NCBI GenBank assembly: GCA_002327415.1
Contig: DCVU01000104.1
Location: 6,747 to 16,147, forward strand
DNA: 9,401 nucleotides
Direction of reading: 5' to 3'
Source: Smithella sp. UBA2180
GTDB lineage: Bacteria > Desulfobacterota > Syntrophia > Syntrophales > Smithellaceae
Below are positions 1 through 6,865 of this stretch, piece by piece. The position numbers were made by a program, and so were the translations under genes. Below the pieces are notes generated by a model. It was given only the letters and a program-made list of their open reading frames with translations. It ran no database searches and had not been told where the DNA came from. Each line of letters begins with the position of its first letter. Position 1 is the first letter of the stretch.

Positions 1-43
1 AGGTATTGAGCAAGATTAAACGATTAATATTTTTACCCGGAAG

Positions 44-74
44 TTGACAAATAATTTGTGGCATAAGATATAGA
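44..74 (+). promoter_or_regulatory. possible sigma70-type promoter upstream of the arginine decarboxylase
   Basis: A perfect TTGACA (44-49) is followed by TATAGA (69-74), giving a long 19-base spacer; TAAGAT (64-69) is an alternative -10 but lies too close. If used, it would give a leader of roughly 90 bases before the start at 171. I see no convincing riboswitch or terminator fold in that leader. Positions 1-43 may hold the tail of an upstream gene (short open frames end at 17-19 and 45-47), but too little is present to call it. Both the AT-richness and the poor spacing make this tentative. Confidence 0.35.
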
Positions 75-170
75 ACACTGATATAAATAACAAAATATTT
101 CAAACGATGAGGCGGGATGCTTTTTCAAAAAAGTTTTTTGTACTTATTCGGAAAAGTAAGGAGTTGAAAA

Positions 171-719
171 ATGGATAATTTTGTACCCAAAAAGATTTTT
201 TTCACAAAAGGAGTGGGTACGCATAAGGACGAATTGCATTCCTTTGAGCGTGCCTTGCGTGATGCCGGAATAGAAAAATGCAATTTGGTGCAGGTGTCCA
301 GCATATTTCCGCCGCGTTGCAAAATGATTTCCAAGACTCAGGGTCTTAAAGAATTAGTGTCCGGTGCCATTACCTATTGTGTTTTGAGCCGCTGCTGCAC
401 CAACGAACCCAAAAGACTCCTTGCGGCGTCGGTCGGCTGCGCTATTCCCGCCGACAAATCATCTTACGGTTACATCAGCGAACATCACGCATACGGTCAG
501 AACGAAAAACAGGCGGGCGACTACGCTGAAGATCTGGCCGCGGCAATGCTGGCCTCCACCCTGGGTATTGATTTCGATGTGGATGAAAGCTGGGATGAGA
601 AAAAAGAAATCTTTAAAATCAGCGGCAAAATAGTTCGAACGCTTAATGTTACTCAATCCACCATTTGCAGAGATAATAAATTCACCACTGTTATTGCTGT
701 GGCTGTTTTTATTTTCTGA
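171..719 (+). CDS. pdaD: pyruvoyl-dependent arginine decarboxylase (PvlArgDC)
   Basis: This enzyme decarboxylates L-arginine to agmatine, the entry to the agmatine route of polyamine synthesis, using a self-made pyruvoyl group instead of PLP. The 182-residue protein has the family's self-cleavage region, VSSIFPPRC, at residues 42-50. By analogy with the archaeal enzyme the chain should break between Ser43 and Ser44, leaving a small beta subunit and a larger alpha subunit whose N-terminal Ser44 becomes the pyruvoyl group. The N-terminal KIFFTKGVGTH, the SEHHAYG segment (103-109), Glu120 in DYAEDLAAAML (a probable catalytic acid, by family analogy) and the C-terminal IVRTLNVTQS and TTVIAVAVFIF segments are all typical, and the length matches a complete member. 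ATG 171 has a strong Shine-Dalgarno, TAAGGAG (157-163), 7 bases upstream. No agmatinase or spermidine synthase gene lies nearby, so partners must be elsewhere. The function call is firm; the physiological role (polyamine synthesis or acid tolerance) is open. Confidence 0.93.
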   Translation: MDNFVPKKIFFTKGVGTHKDELHSFERALRDAGIEKCNLVQVSSIFPPRCKMISKTQGLKELVSGAITYCVLSRCCTNEPKRLLAASVGCAIPADKSSYGYISEHHAYGQNEKQAGDYAEDLAAAMLASTLGIDFDVDESWDEKKEIFKISGKIVRTLNVTQSTICRDNKFTTVIAVAVFIF

Positions 720-794
720 AATGATTTCTTGCCGTAAAATTAATAGTACATTGGGAATGATTCGGGCAATTTTTCCTAATGATGAAGTTTTAAT

Positions 795-1679
795 ATGTCA
801 CAAAATGTTGGCCAAGTTAACAGTACGAGAGAAATCCCGCCGCTAAAAATTCACGATGTTGGCGGAGCAGCGTTGCCTTATCTTTATTATGAAGGAGAAG
901 CTCCTCAGATACTTTTCGCTCACGCCACCGGTTTTCTACCCTGGCTCTGGCATCCGATAATCGAGGATTTGACACCGCATCCTGAGGCTTGGGCTCCGTA
1001 TATCTGCAATTATCGTGATTGCGATCCGGAAAAAGGTTTGGGGTGGGATGTTATTGCCAGAGATCTAATAAGCTTCTGTAGTTCGCAAAACATCAGTAAT
1101 AATCTGGCCGTCGGACATTCGATGGGCGCAACAGTTCTAACGATTGCCTCGGCATTGTTTGGCCTGCAGCCACGCGGCTTGGTTTTGATTGAACCAATTT
1201 TCCTGCCGGAAGAATTTTACGCCATGAATATCAAGCTTAAGGATCATCCGTTAGCTTCACAATCAATAAAAAGAAAAAACAATTGGAAAGATGAAAACGC
1301 GGCTTTGGAATATTTAAAATCAAAATCACTTTTTGCCGGATGGGATGAACAGATGCTACGGTTCTATCTTAAATATGGTATGGAAAAACAGGCCGAAGGT
1401 GATTTAAAACTTACTTGTTCTCCAAGAAATGAAGCCGCGCTTTTTATGGGAGGCAAGAGTACTAATCCTTGGCCACTGCTGAATAAATTGACTTGTCCGG
1501 TTTTGGTTGTAGAAGGAGAAAAAAGTACCAATAAAGAATTTGTAGATTTACAAAAAGCCGTTTCTTTATTGGCCAATGGAAGATATAAATCAGTTCCTAA
1601 TGCCGGTCATTTAATTCCTATGGAAAAACCGAAAGAAGTTGCTGAAATCCTAAAAGAATTTTTAACGGAAATAAATTAG
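795..1679 (+). CDS. alpha/beta hydrolase family protein
   Basis: This is a cytoplasmic alpha/beta-hydrolase fold enzyme of 294 residues; the substrate cannot be named from sequence. Visible signatures are the oxyanion-loop segment FAHATGF (41-47), the nucleophile elbow GHSMG (107-111) with Ser109 as nucleophile, and a C-terminal NAGHLIPMEKP (269-279) with His272 as catalytic base. The acid is probably among the Glu residues in VLVVEGE (236-242), where an Asp is more usual. Residues 134-225 form the helical lid/cap and show no recognised subfamily pattern. No signal peptide is present. ATG 795 is the only Met start before the conserved core, but its Shine-Dalgarno (GATGAAG, 781-787) is weak. 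It lies 75 bases after the decarboxylase gene with no obvious terminator or clear promoter between, so co-transcription is possible. The general class resembles esterases, haloperoxidase-like hydrolases and MenH-like enzymes; anything more specific would be a guess. Confidence 0.85.
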   Translation: MSQNVGQVNSTREIPPLKIHDVGGAALPYLYYEGEAPQILFAHATGFLPWLWHPIIEDLTPHPEAWAPYICNYRDCDPEKGLGWDVIARDLISFCSSQNISNNLAVGHSMGATVLTIASALFGLQPRGLVLIEPIFLPEEFYAMNIKLKDHPLASQSIKRKNNWKDENAALEYLKSKSLFAGWDEQMLRFYLKYGMEKQAEGDLKLTCSPRNEAALFMGGKSTNPWPLLNKLTCPVLVVEGEKSTNKEFVDLQKAVSLLANGRYKSVPNAGHLIPMEKPKEVAEILKEFLTEIN

Positions 1680-1686
1680 GAAACTA

Positions 1687-1714
1687 TTGACGAAATTCAA
1701 TATATATGTAAAAT
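1687..1714 (+). promoter_or_regulatory. sigma70-type promoter of the mla operon
   Basis: TTGACG (1687-1692) and TAAAAT (1709-1714) each match the consensus hexamers at five of six positions and are separated by 16 bases. The pair sits in the 82-base gap between the hydrolase stop and mlaE, and would start transcription near 1721, about 40 bases before the mlaE ATG. It is the best -35/-10 pair in front of the operon and suggests the lipid-transport genes are transcribed independently of the hydrolase. Confidence 0.6.
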
Positions 1715-1761
1715 TCCCGCCAGAAGCACTCTAGCATAAATTAATAAGGGGACGTTTGCTA

Positions 1762-2613
1762 ATGGCAGTGACCGAAAACAATCAGGACCATCCGGATGCT
1801 GAAGAAAAGTACCAGCCGGGAAGATTCCTGACGCGGCCGTTCGCCTTCATCGGGAAGGCGGTAATCGGCTGGATTAACGTTTTAGGCACGGCGACGGTTT
1901 TCCTATTCACGGCGCTTTGGAAAACTTTTCGGCCCAAGCAGTTTCCCAAGGTAATTGCGCAGATATATTATATCGGAGCCAGCTCTACAACGATTATCCT
2001 TCTGGTGAGCCTGTTCACCGGCATGGTTTTGGGTTTGCAATCATACCACGCTCTGATAAAGTTCGGAGCGGTGGGCGGCCTGGGAGCGCTGGTTTCTCTT
2101 TCCCTGATCAGGGAATTGGGACCAGTTCTTACTGCCATTATGATTACGGCCAGAGCGGGATCCGCTATCACGGCGGAAATAGGTATTCAGCGTATTTCGG
2201 AGCAGGTCGACGCCCTGCATACCATGCGTATTGATCCCTTTCGCTATCTCATCAGTCCTAGAATTATCGCCGCGATCATCAGTTTTCCCCTACTCACCGC
2301 TGTGTTTGATTTTGTTGGCATTATCGGCGGCTACATCTCCGGTGTGGCGCTTCTGGGATTGAATGCCGGAGTTTATTCTCACAGCATTCAATCCAACGTG
2401 GATATGAAAGATCTCACCGACGGGTTTATTAAGGCGATAGTATTTGCGGTAATCGTTGCCACCGTCTGCTGTTATCAGGGATATTTTGTGCACATGCGCA
2501 AGGATAGCCATGGCGCGAAGGCTGTCGGTTTGGCCACAACTTCGGCTGTCGTTACCTCCTGCGTGTTGATTCTTGTTTCGGATTACGTGGTAACTTCACT
2601 GCTTTTAATATAG
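1762..2613 (+). CDS. mlaE: MlaE-type ABC transporter permease (phospholipid transport)
   Basis: This is the inner-membrane permease of the Mla lipid transporter, which pairs with the MlaF ATPase and the MlaD MCE ring to move phospholipids between the inner membrane and MlaC. The 283-residue protein has the MlaE (DUF140) fold: an N-terminal interfacial helix (about 24-55), then about five hydrophobic helices (near 72-95, 105-135, 165-200, 222-245, 255-282). Family hallmarks are GMVLGLQSYHAL (87-98), LIRELGPVLTAIMITARAGSA (115-135), and the coupling-helix region RISEQVDALHTMRIDP (144-159) that contacts the ATPase. I chose ATG 1762 because AAGGGGA (1746-1752) lies 9 bases before it; a TTG at 1756 is in frame but only 3 bases from that site. 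It is the first gene of the operon, with mlaF starting 8 bases after its stop. The N-terminal 20 residues are acidic and unconserved-looking. Confidence 0.94.
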   Translation: MAVTENNQDHPDAEEKYQPGRFLTRPFAFIGKAVIGWINVLGTATVFLFTALWKTFRPKQFPKVIAQIYYIGASSTTIILLVSLFTGMVLGLQSYHALIKFGAVGGLGALVSLSLIRELGPVLTAIMITARAGSAITAEIGIQRISEQVDALHTMRIDPFRYLISPRIIAAIISFPLLTAVFDFVGIIGGYISGVALLGLNAGVYSHSIQSNVDMKDLTDGFIKAIVFAVIVATVCCYQGYFVHMRKDSHGAKAVGLATTSAVVTSCVLILVSDYVVTSLLLI

Positions 2614-2621
2614 AGAAATTT

Positions 2622-3869
2622 ATGAATGCGATTCCATTGATTGAATTTAAAAATATCACCAAGCGCTTCGGATCACAAACTGTTCTGCAAAATGTTAATT
2701 TGCAAATATATGAAGGGCAGGTTACCACTATTATAGGTCTCTCCGGTTCGGGCAAAAGCGTTCTGCTCAAACATATCATCGGTCTGCTTAAGCCCGATGA
2801 AGGGACAATTCTCTTTCGCGGTAAGCCGATGGCCGAAATGAAGAAATCCGAGATGGCTGCTTCGCTGGCCCAGATTAGTTACATGTTTCAGGGCAACGCT
2901 CTGTTCGATTCCCTGAATATCTATGATAATATCGCTCTGCCTCTGATGGAAACTACAAATCTGAAGAGAGCGGAAATTACTCGGCGTGTAATGGCCAGAA
3001 TTGAACAAACAGAATTAACCGAAGCAACTTACAAATTCCCTTCGGAACTCTCCGGAGGTATGCAAAAACGGGCGGCGCTGGCGCGCGCCCTGATCACCGA
3101 TCCGCGCATCGTTTTGTTTGATGAACCCACGACCGGCCAAGACCCTGTTCGGAAAAATGCAATACTGAGTATGATTGCTCAGTACCAGAGGAAATTTAAT
3201 TTTACAGCGATCATGGTCAGCCATGAAATCCCGGACGTTTATTTTATTTCCAACCGGATTCTTGCCCTCTATGATAAAACCATTGTCTTTCAGGGAACAC
3301 CGGAGGAATTGGGTAATTTTGATCACCCTTTCAACGATGAAGTTATCCATAGCCTCGAAGGGTTGCAGAAGGAACTTACAGGTCTTTATTCTCAGCGGAA
3401 ATTCAAAATTTTAAATCATGGTCAATTAAAACGCGGAGAAACCGGAGAGGATTACTGCATCGTAGTTTTTACCCTTTCAGCTCTTGACGCGGTCATTTCC
3501 GGTTTGGGTCACGATGCGGCACAGGAGATCATCCATGCGATGGGACTGTATATTGATAAACACTTCGGCGCGATAGGTGGTTTTTCCACTCGCCGCAAGT
3601 CCAATGAATTTGTCACGGTGCTTCCTTTTTCGAATATTGTGGAAGCCGATAGCATTATGAATGATTTTGTCAGAGATTTTCAAGAACAGGGAATCAGCGA
3701 TATCCGGAAGGAATCTCAAAAGCTCGCATCTTCGGATAAATGTGTTGATTTTGCTATTCGGGCGGGAATTGCGGAAGGGCAGCCCACAGATGAAATGGAT
3801 TCCATTATAGATTTGGCCAAATCTCAACAAAAAGAAATAGGGCGTTTGCAATGCGCCGCCAAGGAGTGA
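2622..3869 (+). CDS. mlaF: MlaF-type ABC ATPase with a C-terminal degenerate GGDEF-like domain
   Basis: This is the cytoplasmic ATPase that powers the Mla transporter. Residues 1-255 hold a complete ABC domain: Walker A GLSGSGKS (39-46), Q-loop Gln90 in SYMFQGNALFDSL, signature LSGGM (143-147), Walker B IVLFDEPT (163-170) with catalytic Glu168, D-loop TGQDP (171-175) and switch His201. The protein is 415 residues, whereas MlaF is usually about 265-270. The extra part (about 275-412) follows the order of a GGDEF domain: a VVFTLSALDAVI strand-helix, GHDAAQEII (296-304), then RRKSNEFVTVLP (324-335) where RxGGDEFxxxLP would be, and late VDFAIRAGIAEG and DLAKSQQKEIGRLQ segments like the usual SIGIA and AKxxGR elements. 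The GGDEF motif reads KSNEF, so cyclase activity is unlikely. The gene starts 8 bases after mlaE with a weak AGAGA site, suggesting translational coupling. The ATPase call is firm; the extension's identity is inferred from motif order. Confidence 0.92.
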   Translation: MNAIPLIEFKNITKRFGSQTVLQNVNLQIYEGQVTTIIGLSGSGKSVLLKHIIGLLKPDEGTILFRGKPMAEMKKSEMAASLAQISYMFQGNALFDSLNIYDNIALPLMETTNLKRAEITRRVMARIEQTELTEATYKFPSELSGGMQKRAALARALITDPRIVLFDEPTTGQDPVRKNAILSMIAQYQRKFNFTAIMVSHEIPDVYFISNRILALYDKTIVFQGTPEELGNFDHPFNDEVIHSLEGLQKELTGLYSQRKFKILNHGQLKRGETGEDYCIVVFTLSALDAVISGLGHDAAQEIIHAMGLYIDKHFGAIGGFSTRRKSNEFVTVLPFSNIVEADSIMNDFVRDFQEQGISDIRKESQKLASSDKCVDFAIRAGIAEGQPTDEMDSIIDLAKSQQKEIGRLQCAAKE

Positions 3870-3873
3870 ACAG

Positions 3874-4329
3874 ATGAAAAAATATAAAGTAGAAACCATC
3901 GTCGGCATCTTTGTTTTTCTGGGGCTGCTCTGCATAGGGTACATGACTGTGAAACTTGGTAAAGTTTCTTTTCTGCATGATGATTCATATTCCATAACTG
4001 CCAAATTCATTTCTGTAAAAGGATTAAGAGATGGGAATCCTGTGGATATTATGGGTATTGAAGTCGGGCAGGTGGAAAAAATCACTATGGATCAGGAAAA
4101 CCAGCAGGCGGTCGTGCATATGAAAATTAGAAAAGGCATAAAGATATACGATGACGCCATTGCTTCTATTAAAACGGAAGGTTTGGTGGGCGACCAGTAT
4201 ATCAGTATTGATCCGGGGGGATCCGGCACCATCCTGAAGCCTAACGGAACAATTATGGAAACTCAAGCACCCGTGGATATATTAGGACTTATCAGTAAAT
4301 ACGCTTTTGGTGATATAAAAAAACAGTGA
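3874..4329 (+). CDS. mlaD: MlaD-type MCE-domain substrate-binding protein
   Basis: MlaD is anchored in the inner membrane and forms a periplasmic hexameric ring through which lipids pass between the MlaE permease and MlaC. The 151-residue protein has a short cytoplasmic start (KKYKVETIV), one transmembrane helix (about 9-27) and a single MCE domain (about 38-117) with the typical VKGLRDGNPVDIMGIEVGQV stretch (48-67) and the closing TEGLVGDQYISIDPGG (101-116). The short tail contains APVDILGLISKYAF, a hydrophobic helix of the kind that lines the central pore in MlaD. The length matches MlaD and excludes the long MCE/Mce1-type proteins. The Shine-Dalgarno AAGGAG (3861-3866) overlaps the end of mlaF, and the intergenic gap is 4 bases, so translation is probably coupled. 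Confidence 0.94.
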   Translation: MKKYKVETIVGIFVFLGLLCIGYMTVKLGKVSFLHDDSYSITAKFISVKGLRDGNPVDIMGIEVGQVEKITMDQENQQAVVHMKIRKGIKIYDDAIASIKTEGLVGDQYISIDPGGSGTILKPNGTIMETQAPVDILGLISKYAFGDIKKQ

Positions 4330-4335
4330 AATTGG

Positions 4336-4341
4336 TATAAT
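4336..4341 (+). promoter_or_regulatory. perfect TATAAT between mlaD and mlaC (possible internal promoter)
   Basis: A consensus TATAAT lies 22 bases before the mlaC start, but no acceptable -35 hexamer sits 15-19 bases upstream (the sequence there is plain AT-rich coding DNA). A start from here would leave a very short leader. It may be chance in an AT-rich gap. Confidence 0.2.
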
Positions 4342-4363
4342 AGAATCTGAGGAGGATTAAGAA

Positions 4364-4960
4364 ATGGAAAAACGACTCACAGGATTGGTAATCATACTGA
4401 CACTTTTGATGTTTTCTCTTCCGGTATACGCCGGAATGCCGATGACCACTGCAGAAGCCACTGTCAATAAAGTGCTCAATGTGTTGCGAGATCCCAAACT
4501 TAAAAGTCCGGCATCTAAAGAAATAAAGAAAGAGACGCTCCGGGTCATATACAAAGATATGTTTGATGAAATTGAATTTTCCAAGCGCACTCTGGCGCGC
4601 AACTGGAACAAGTTAAACCCCACTCAGCGTGCGGAGTTTGTGAATCTCTTTGAGCAGATTCTGGAAAAATCATACGCAGATAAAATTCTGGACTACACCA
4701 ATGAAAAGGTTGTGTTTTATAAAGAAAATATGCTTTCAGACGTTCAGGCTGAAATTCAGAGCAAAATCGTTACTGCTTCTAAAGAAATACCTATTTTTTA
4801 CCGGATGATTTTAAAAGATGGCAAGTGGAGAGTATATGACGTTGTCGTGGAGAATGTGAGTCTTGTTCAAAACTACCGTACGCAGTTCAACGATATACTG
4901 GCCAAGGATACGCCGGAAAAATTGCTGGAAACTCTGCGCAAGAAGGTAAGCAAGAATTAG
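4364..4960 (+). CDS. mlaC: MlaC-type periplasmic phospholipid-binding protein
   Basis: This is the soluble periplasmic carrier that binds phospholipid and shuttles it between MlaA at the outer membrane and MlaFED at the inner membrane. The 198-residue protein starts with a Sec signal peptide (MEKR, hydrophobic core, PVYA) with a likely cut after Ala23. The mature part follows the MlaC/Ttg2D pattern: an N-terminal helix pair (TTAEATVNKVLNVLRD), DEIEFSKRTLARNWNKLNP (about 67-85), QRAEFVNLFEQILEKSYADKI (87-107), then the beta-sheet half with EIPIFYRMILKDGKWRVYDV and VENVSLVQNYRTQFNDIL, which closes the lipid cavity. Length is normal. It has the strongest ribosome site in the window, GAGGAGG (4349-4355), 8 bases before the ATG, consistent with a carrier needed in excess over the membrane complex. 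It follows mlaD by 34 bases. Confidence 0.93.
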   Translation: MEKRLTGLVIILTLLMFSLPVYAGMPMTTAEATVNKVLNVLRDPKLKSPASKEIKKETLRVIYKDMFDEIEFSKRTLARNWNKLNPTQRAEFVNLFEQILEKSYADKILDYTNEKVVFYKENMLSDVQAEIQSKIVTASKEIPIFYRMILKDGKWRVYDVVVENVSLVQNYRTQFNDILAKDTPEKLLETLRKKVSKN

Positions 4961-5051
4961 AATAAACCGCGACTGATTAATTAATAGAGATACAACAGGG
5001 CAGAGAAATAGAGCGTCAACAGTCAGAGCTGTGTCGTGAAGAAGCAGGAAT

Positions 5052-6005
5052 ATGACAAAGTATCATCACATAAAATCTTTTCTATTTTTGATTTTATTAT
5101 GCGTTATTCTTACGACTGGTTGCGCTCACAGCCCGGGGCCATCTTCTGCGACTTTGCCGGTTGCGAAATCCTCCCCGCAACCCATTTTGCTTGCCTCCAC
5201 GTCTGAACAAAGTACGGCACAATCAGCGGTTGATGCCGTAAATCCCCTTGACGATGAATATAAAGAAGATGAATTGGTTGATGAATACGCTAAAAATGCT
5301 GTTCAGGAAGAACGCGTGGAAATCGCCGATCCTCTGGAAACCGTAAACCGTGCTATGCATCAGTTTAACGACAAACTGTATTTCTGGGCGCTCAAGCCCG
5401 TTGCGCAGGGATACAAAGCAATTGTTCCCGAACCGGCGCGGGTAAGTGTTAAAAATTTCTTTTCCAATCTCGGATTTCCCGCCCGTTTTCTAAGTTGCCT
5501 GCTTCAGGCTGATTTCAGCGGCGTGGCCACAGAAACGGGACGTTTTACTATCAATACCATTTGGGGTATCGGAGGCCTTCTCGATCCTTCTGCCGGTAAA
5601 GAGCTGGATCTTCAGAAACAGGACACTGATCTTGGGCAGACACTGGGAGTTTGGGGTGTGGGCCAGGGCTTTTATATTGTCTGGCCGGTTTTTGGTCCGT
5701 CGAGCCCCCGTGATTCCGTAAGCATTGTCGGCGATTATTTTCTCTATCCTGTTTCTTACATCAGCCCCTGGTACGCCGGTGGGGGGGTAAAGGCTTACGA
5801 GGAAGTGAATGCCACATCCTTGAGGATTGGCGATTATGAAGCTCTCAAAGACGCGGCCGTTGACCCCTACGTGGCGTTTCGCGATGCATACGCCCAGTAC
5901 CGTTTTAAGAAGATAAAGGCCAGAAAAGCCAAACCGAATCCATCCGTGCCTGCGGCAGAAAAATCTTCTTTGGTCAAGCCGGCATTGCCGGAAAAAGGAG
6001 ATTAA
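5052..6005 (+). CDS. mlaA: MlaA-type outer-membrane lipoprotein (VacJ)
   Basis: MlaA sits in the outer membrane as a doughnut-shaped lipoprotein, removes misplaced phospholipids from the outer leaflet and hands them to MlaC. The 317-residue precursor has a lipoprotein signal ending in LTTGC, with Cys24 as the lipidation site. A low-complexity Ser/Pro/Ala then acidic linker follows (about 25-90). The MlaA domain spans about 92-285: ADPLETVNRAMHQFND (92-107), VPEPARVSVKNFFSNL (125-140), FTINTIWGIGGLLDP (165-179), DTDLGQTLGVWGV (191-203) and FGPSSPRDS (214-222). The linker is long compared with enterobacterial MlaA, and the C-terminus is a Lys/Pro/Ala-rich tail. The gap after mlaC is 91 bases with no terminator or clear promoter seen; AGGAAT just before ATG 5052 is a modest ribosome site. 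A run of seven G at 5781-5787 lies inside the gene but the frame is intact. Confidence 0.93.
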   Translation: MTKYHHIKSFLFLILLCVILTTGCAHSPGPSSATLPVAKSSPQPILLASTSEQSTAQSAVDAVNPLDDEYKEDELVDEYAKNAVQEERVEIADPLETVNRAMHQFNDKLYFWALKPVAQGYKAIVPEPARVSVKNFFSNLGFPARFLSCLLQADFSGVATETGRFTINTIWGIGGLLDPSAGKELDLQKQDTDLGQTLGVWGVGQGFYIVWPVFGPSSPRDSVSIVGDYFLYPVSYISPWYAGGGVKAYEEVNATSLRIGDYEALKDAAVDPYVAFRDAYAQYRFKKIKARKAKPNPSVPAAEKSSLVKPALPEKGD

Positions 6006-6806
6006 ATGAAAAGAAAACTCATTGCGAAAATTTTTTCGGTCATCGCGCTTTCGGCGTTATTATTTTTTATGATTAATCCATCAGCAAAGGCGGCGGGGTT
6101 ATTCGGCCCGCCTCAAACCGTTTCCAAAGAAGCCGGCGGATTAAACACGGCAATAGGTTATCGGTATCATGAAGATACCTACAAAAACGGCACGTATCAT
6201 ACATTCAGGCAGAATGAAATTTATTCGCAGGCGGCTTACGGTGCGAAAAACATCTGGGAGATATACGCAAGAATCGGAATAGCGGATTTAAAAATATTTG
6301 ATGTTTTCAGTTCCGTGGACGCATCCACCGTTACGGACAAAAAAGACTTTGAAGAAAACTGGAAATTTTTCGGCACGCTGGGGGCAAAGGCCTTCTACCC
6401 GATAAACAGTATATTCGGGATAGGCGCTTTTATTCAGGGGACATATTATTTCAGTGATTTTACGGATAATGTTTCGGGAACCAATGGAGTGACGCCTTTT
6501 ACAGCTGGACTTAAAGTTAAAAATCTTTGGGACGTCAATTGCGGTGTCGGGCTTCAGGTTACTATTCCACGCGGCATAAAGTTATATGCGGGTCCGTATA
6601 TTTATTATTCGGAAGCCAAGATGTCTTTGGCCTCCGATATTCCCGATCTTGAATATTGGACCGGAGATGTTTCTGTTCAGAACAAGTCAATTGTAGGCGG
6701 ATTTGCGGGAGTTGATATACCGCTTATCAAAGGATTTCGTCTGAATGTTGAAGGACAATACTCAGACAGATTTTCTGCCGGTGCCGCCGTGACCTACACG
6801 TATTAA
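6006..6806 (+). CDS. outer-membrane beta-barrel protein, unnamed, coupled to mlaA
   Basis: The 266-residue protein has a signal peptide (MKRKLIAK, hydrophobic core, PSAKA) with a likely cut after Ala29. The rest has alternating polar/hydrophobic strands rich in Gly, Tyr, Phe and Thr, for example NTAIGYRYHEDTY, IWEIYARIGIADLKIF, FGTLGAKAFYPI, FGIGAFIQGTYYFS and FRLNVEGQYSD. It ends in AAVTYTY, a terminal-aromatic strand typical of the beta signal read by the BAM machinery. It therefore looks like a small monomeric barrel of perhaps 8-12 strands; no enzyme motif is seen. The ATG directly follows the mlaA stop (TAA 6003-6005), and its Shine-Dalgarno AAGGAG (5995-6000) lies within the end of mlaA, so translation is very likely coupled. 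In enterobacteria MlaA works bound to porins, so a role as partner of MlaA is an attractive inference, but the sequence itself does not prove it. Confidence 0.82.
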   Translation: MKRKLIAKIFSVIALSALLFFMINPSAKAAGLFGPPQTVSKEAGGLNTAIGYRYHEDTYKNGTYHTFRQNEIYSQAAYGAKNIWEIYARIGIADLKIFDVFSSVDASTVTDKKDFEENWKFFGTLGAKAFYPINSIFGIGAFIQGTYYFSDFTDNVSGTNGVTPFTAGLKVKNLWDVNCGVGLQVTIPRGIKLYAGPYIYYSEAKMSLASDIPDLEYWTGDVSVQNKSIVGGFAGVDIPLIKGFRLNVEGQYSDRFSAGAAVTYTY

Positions 6807-6865
6807 TTATCAAAATACCATTTTAAAACTAAACACGCCGCAGGGGGAAATTTACGGTAAGGTGA

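Noticed and set aside
116..140. Run of T then A then T around 120-138 upstream of the decarboxylase, resembling a hairpin or terminator
   Set aside because: The arms could only pair with a loop of about two bases and there is no GC stem; it is plain homopolymer tract.
720..794. Possible promoter for the alpha/beta hydrolase in the gap after the decarboxylase
   Set aside because: Candidate -35 elements (TTGCCG 729-734, TTGGGA 751-756) lack a matching -10 at acceptable spacing.
1756..1761. TTG start that would lengthen MlaE by two residues
   Set aside because: It is only 3 bases from the AAGGGGA ribosome site, while ATG 1762 is at 9 bases.
2673..3350. Two minus-strand open frames of 111 codons opposite mlaF
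   Set aside because: They are antisense to the conserved ABC domain and have no protein signatures.
3477..4085. Long open frame on the minus strand (202 codons) across the mlaF/mlaD junction
   Set aside because: It lies entirely opposite well-supported mlaF and mlaD coding sequence, has no ribosome site and no recognisable domain; it is a shadow of the real genes.
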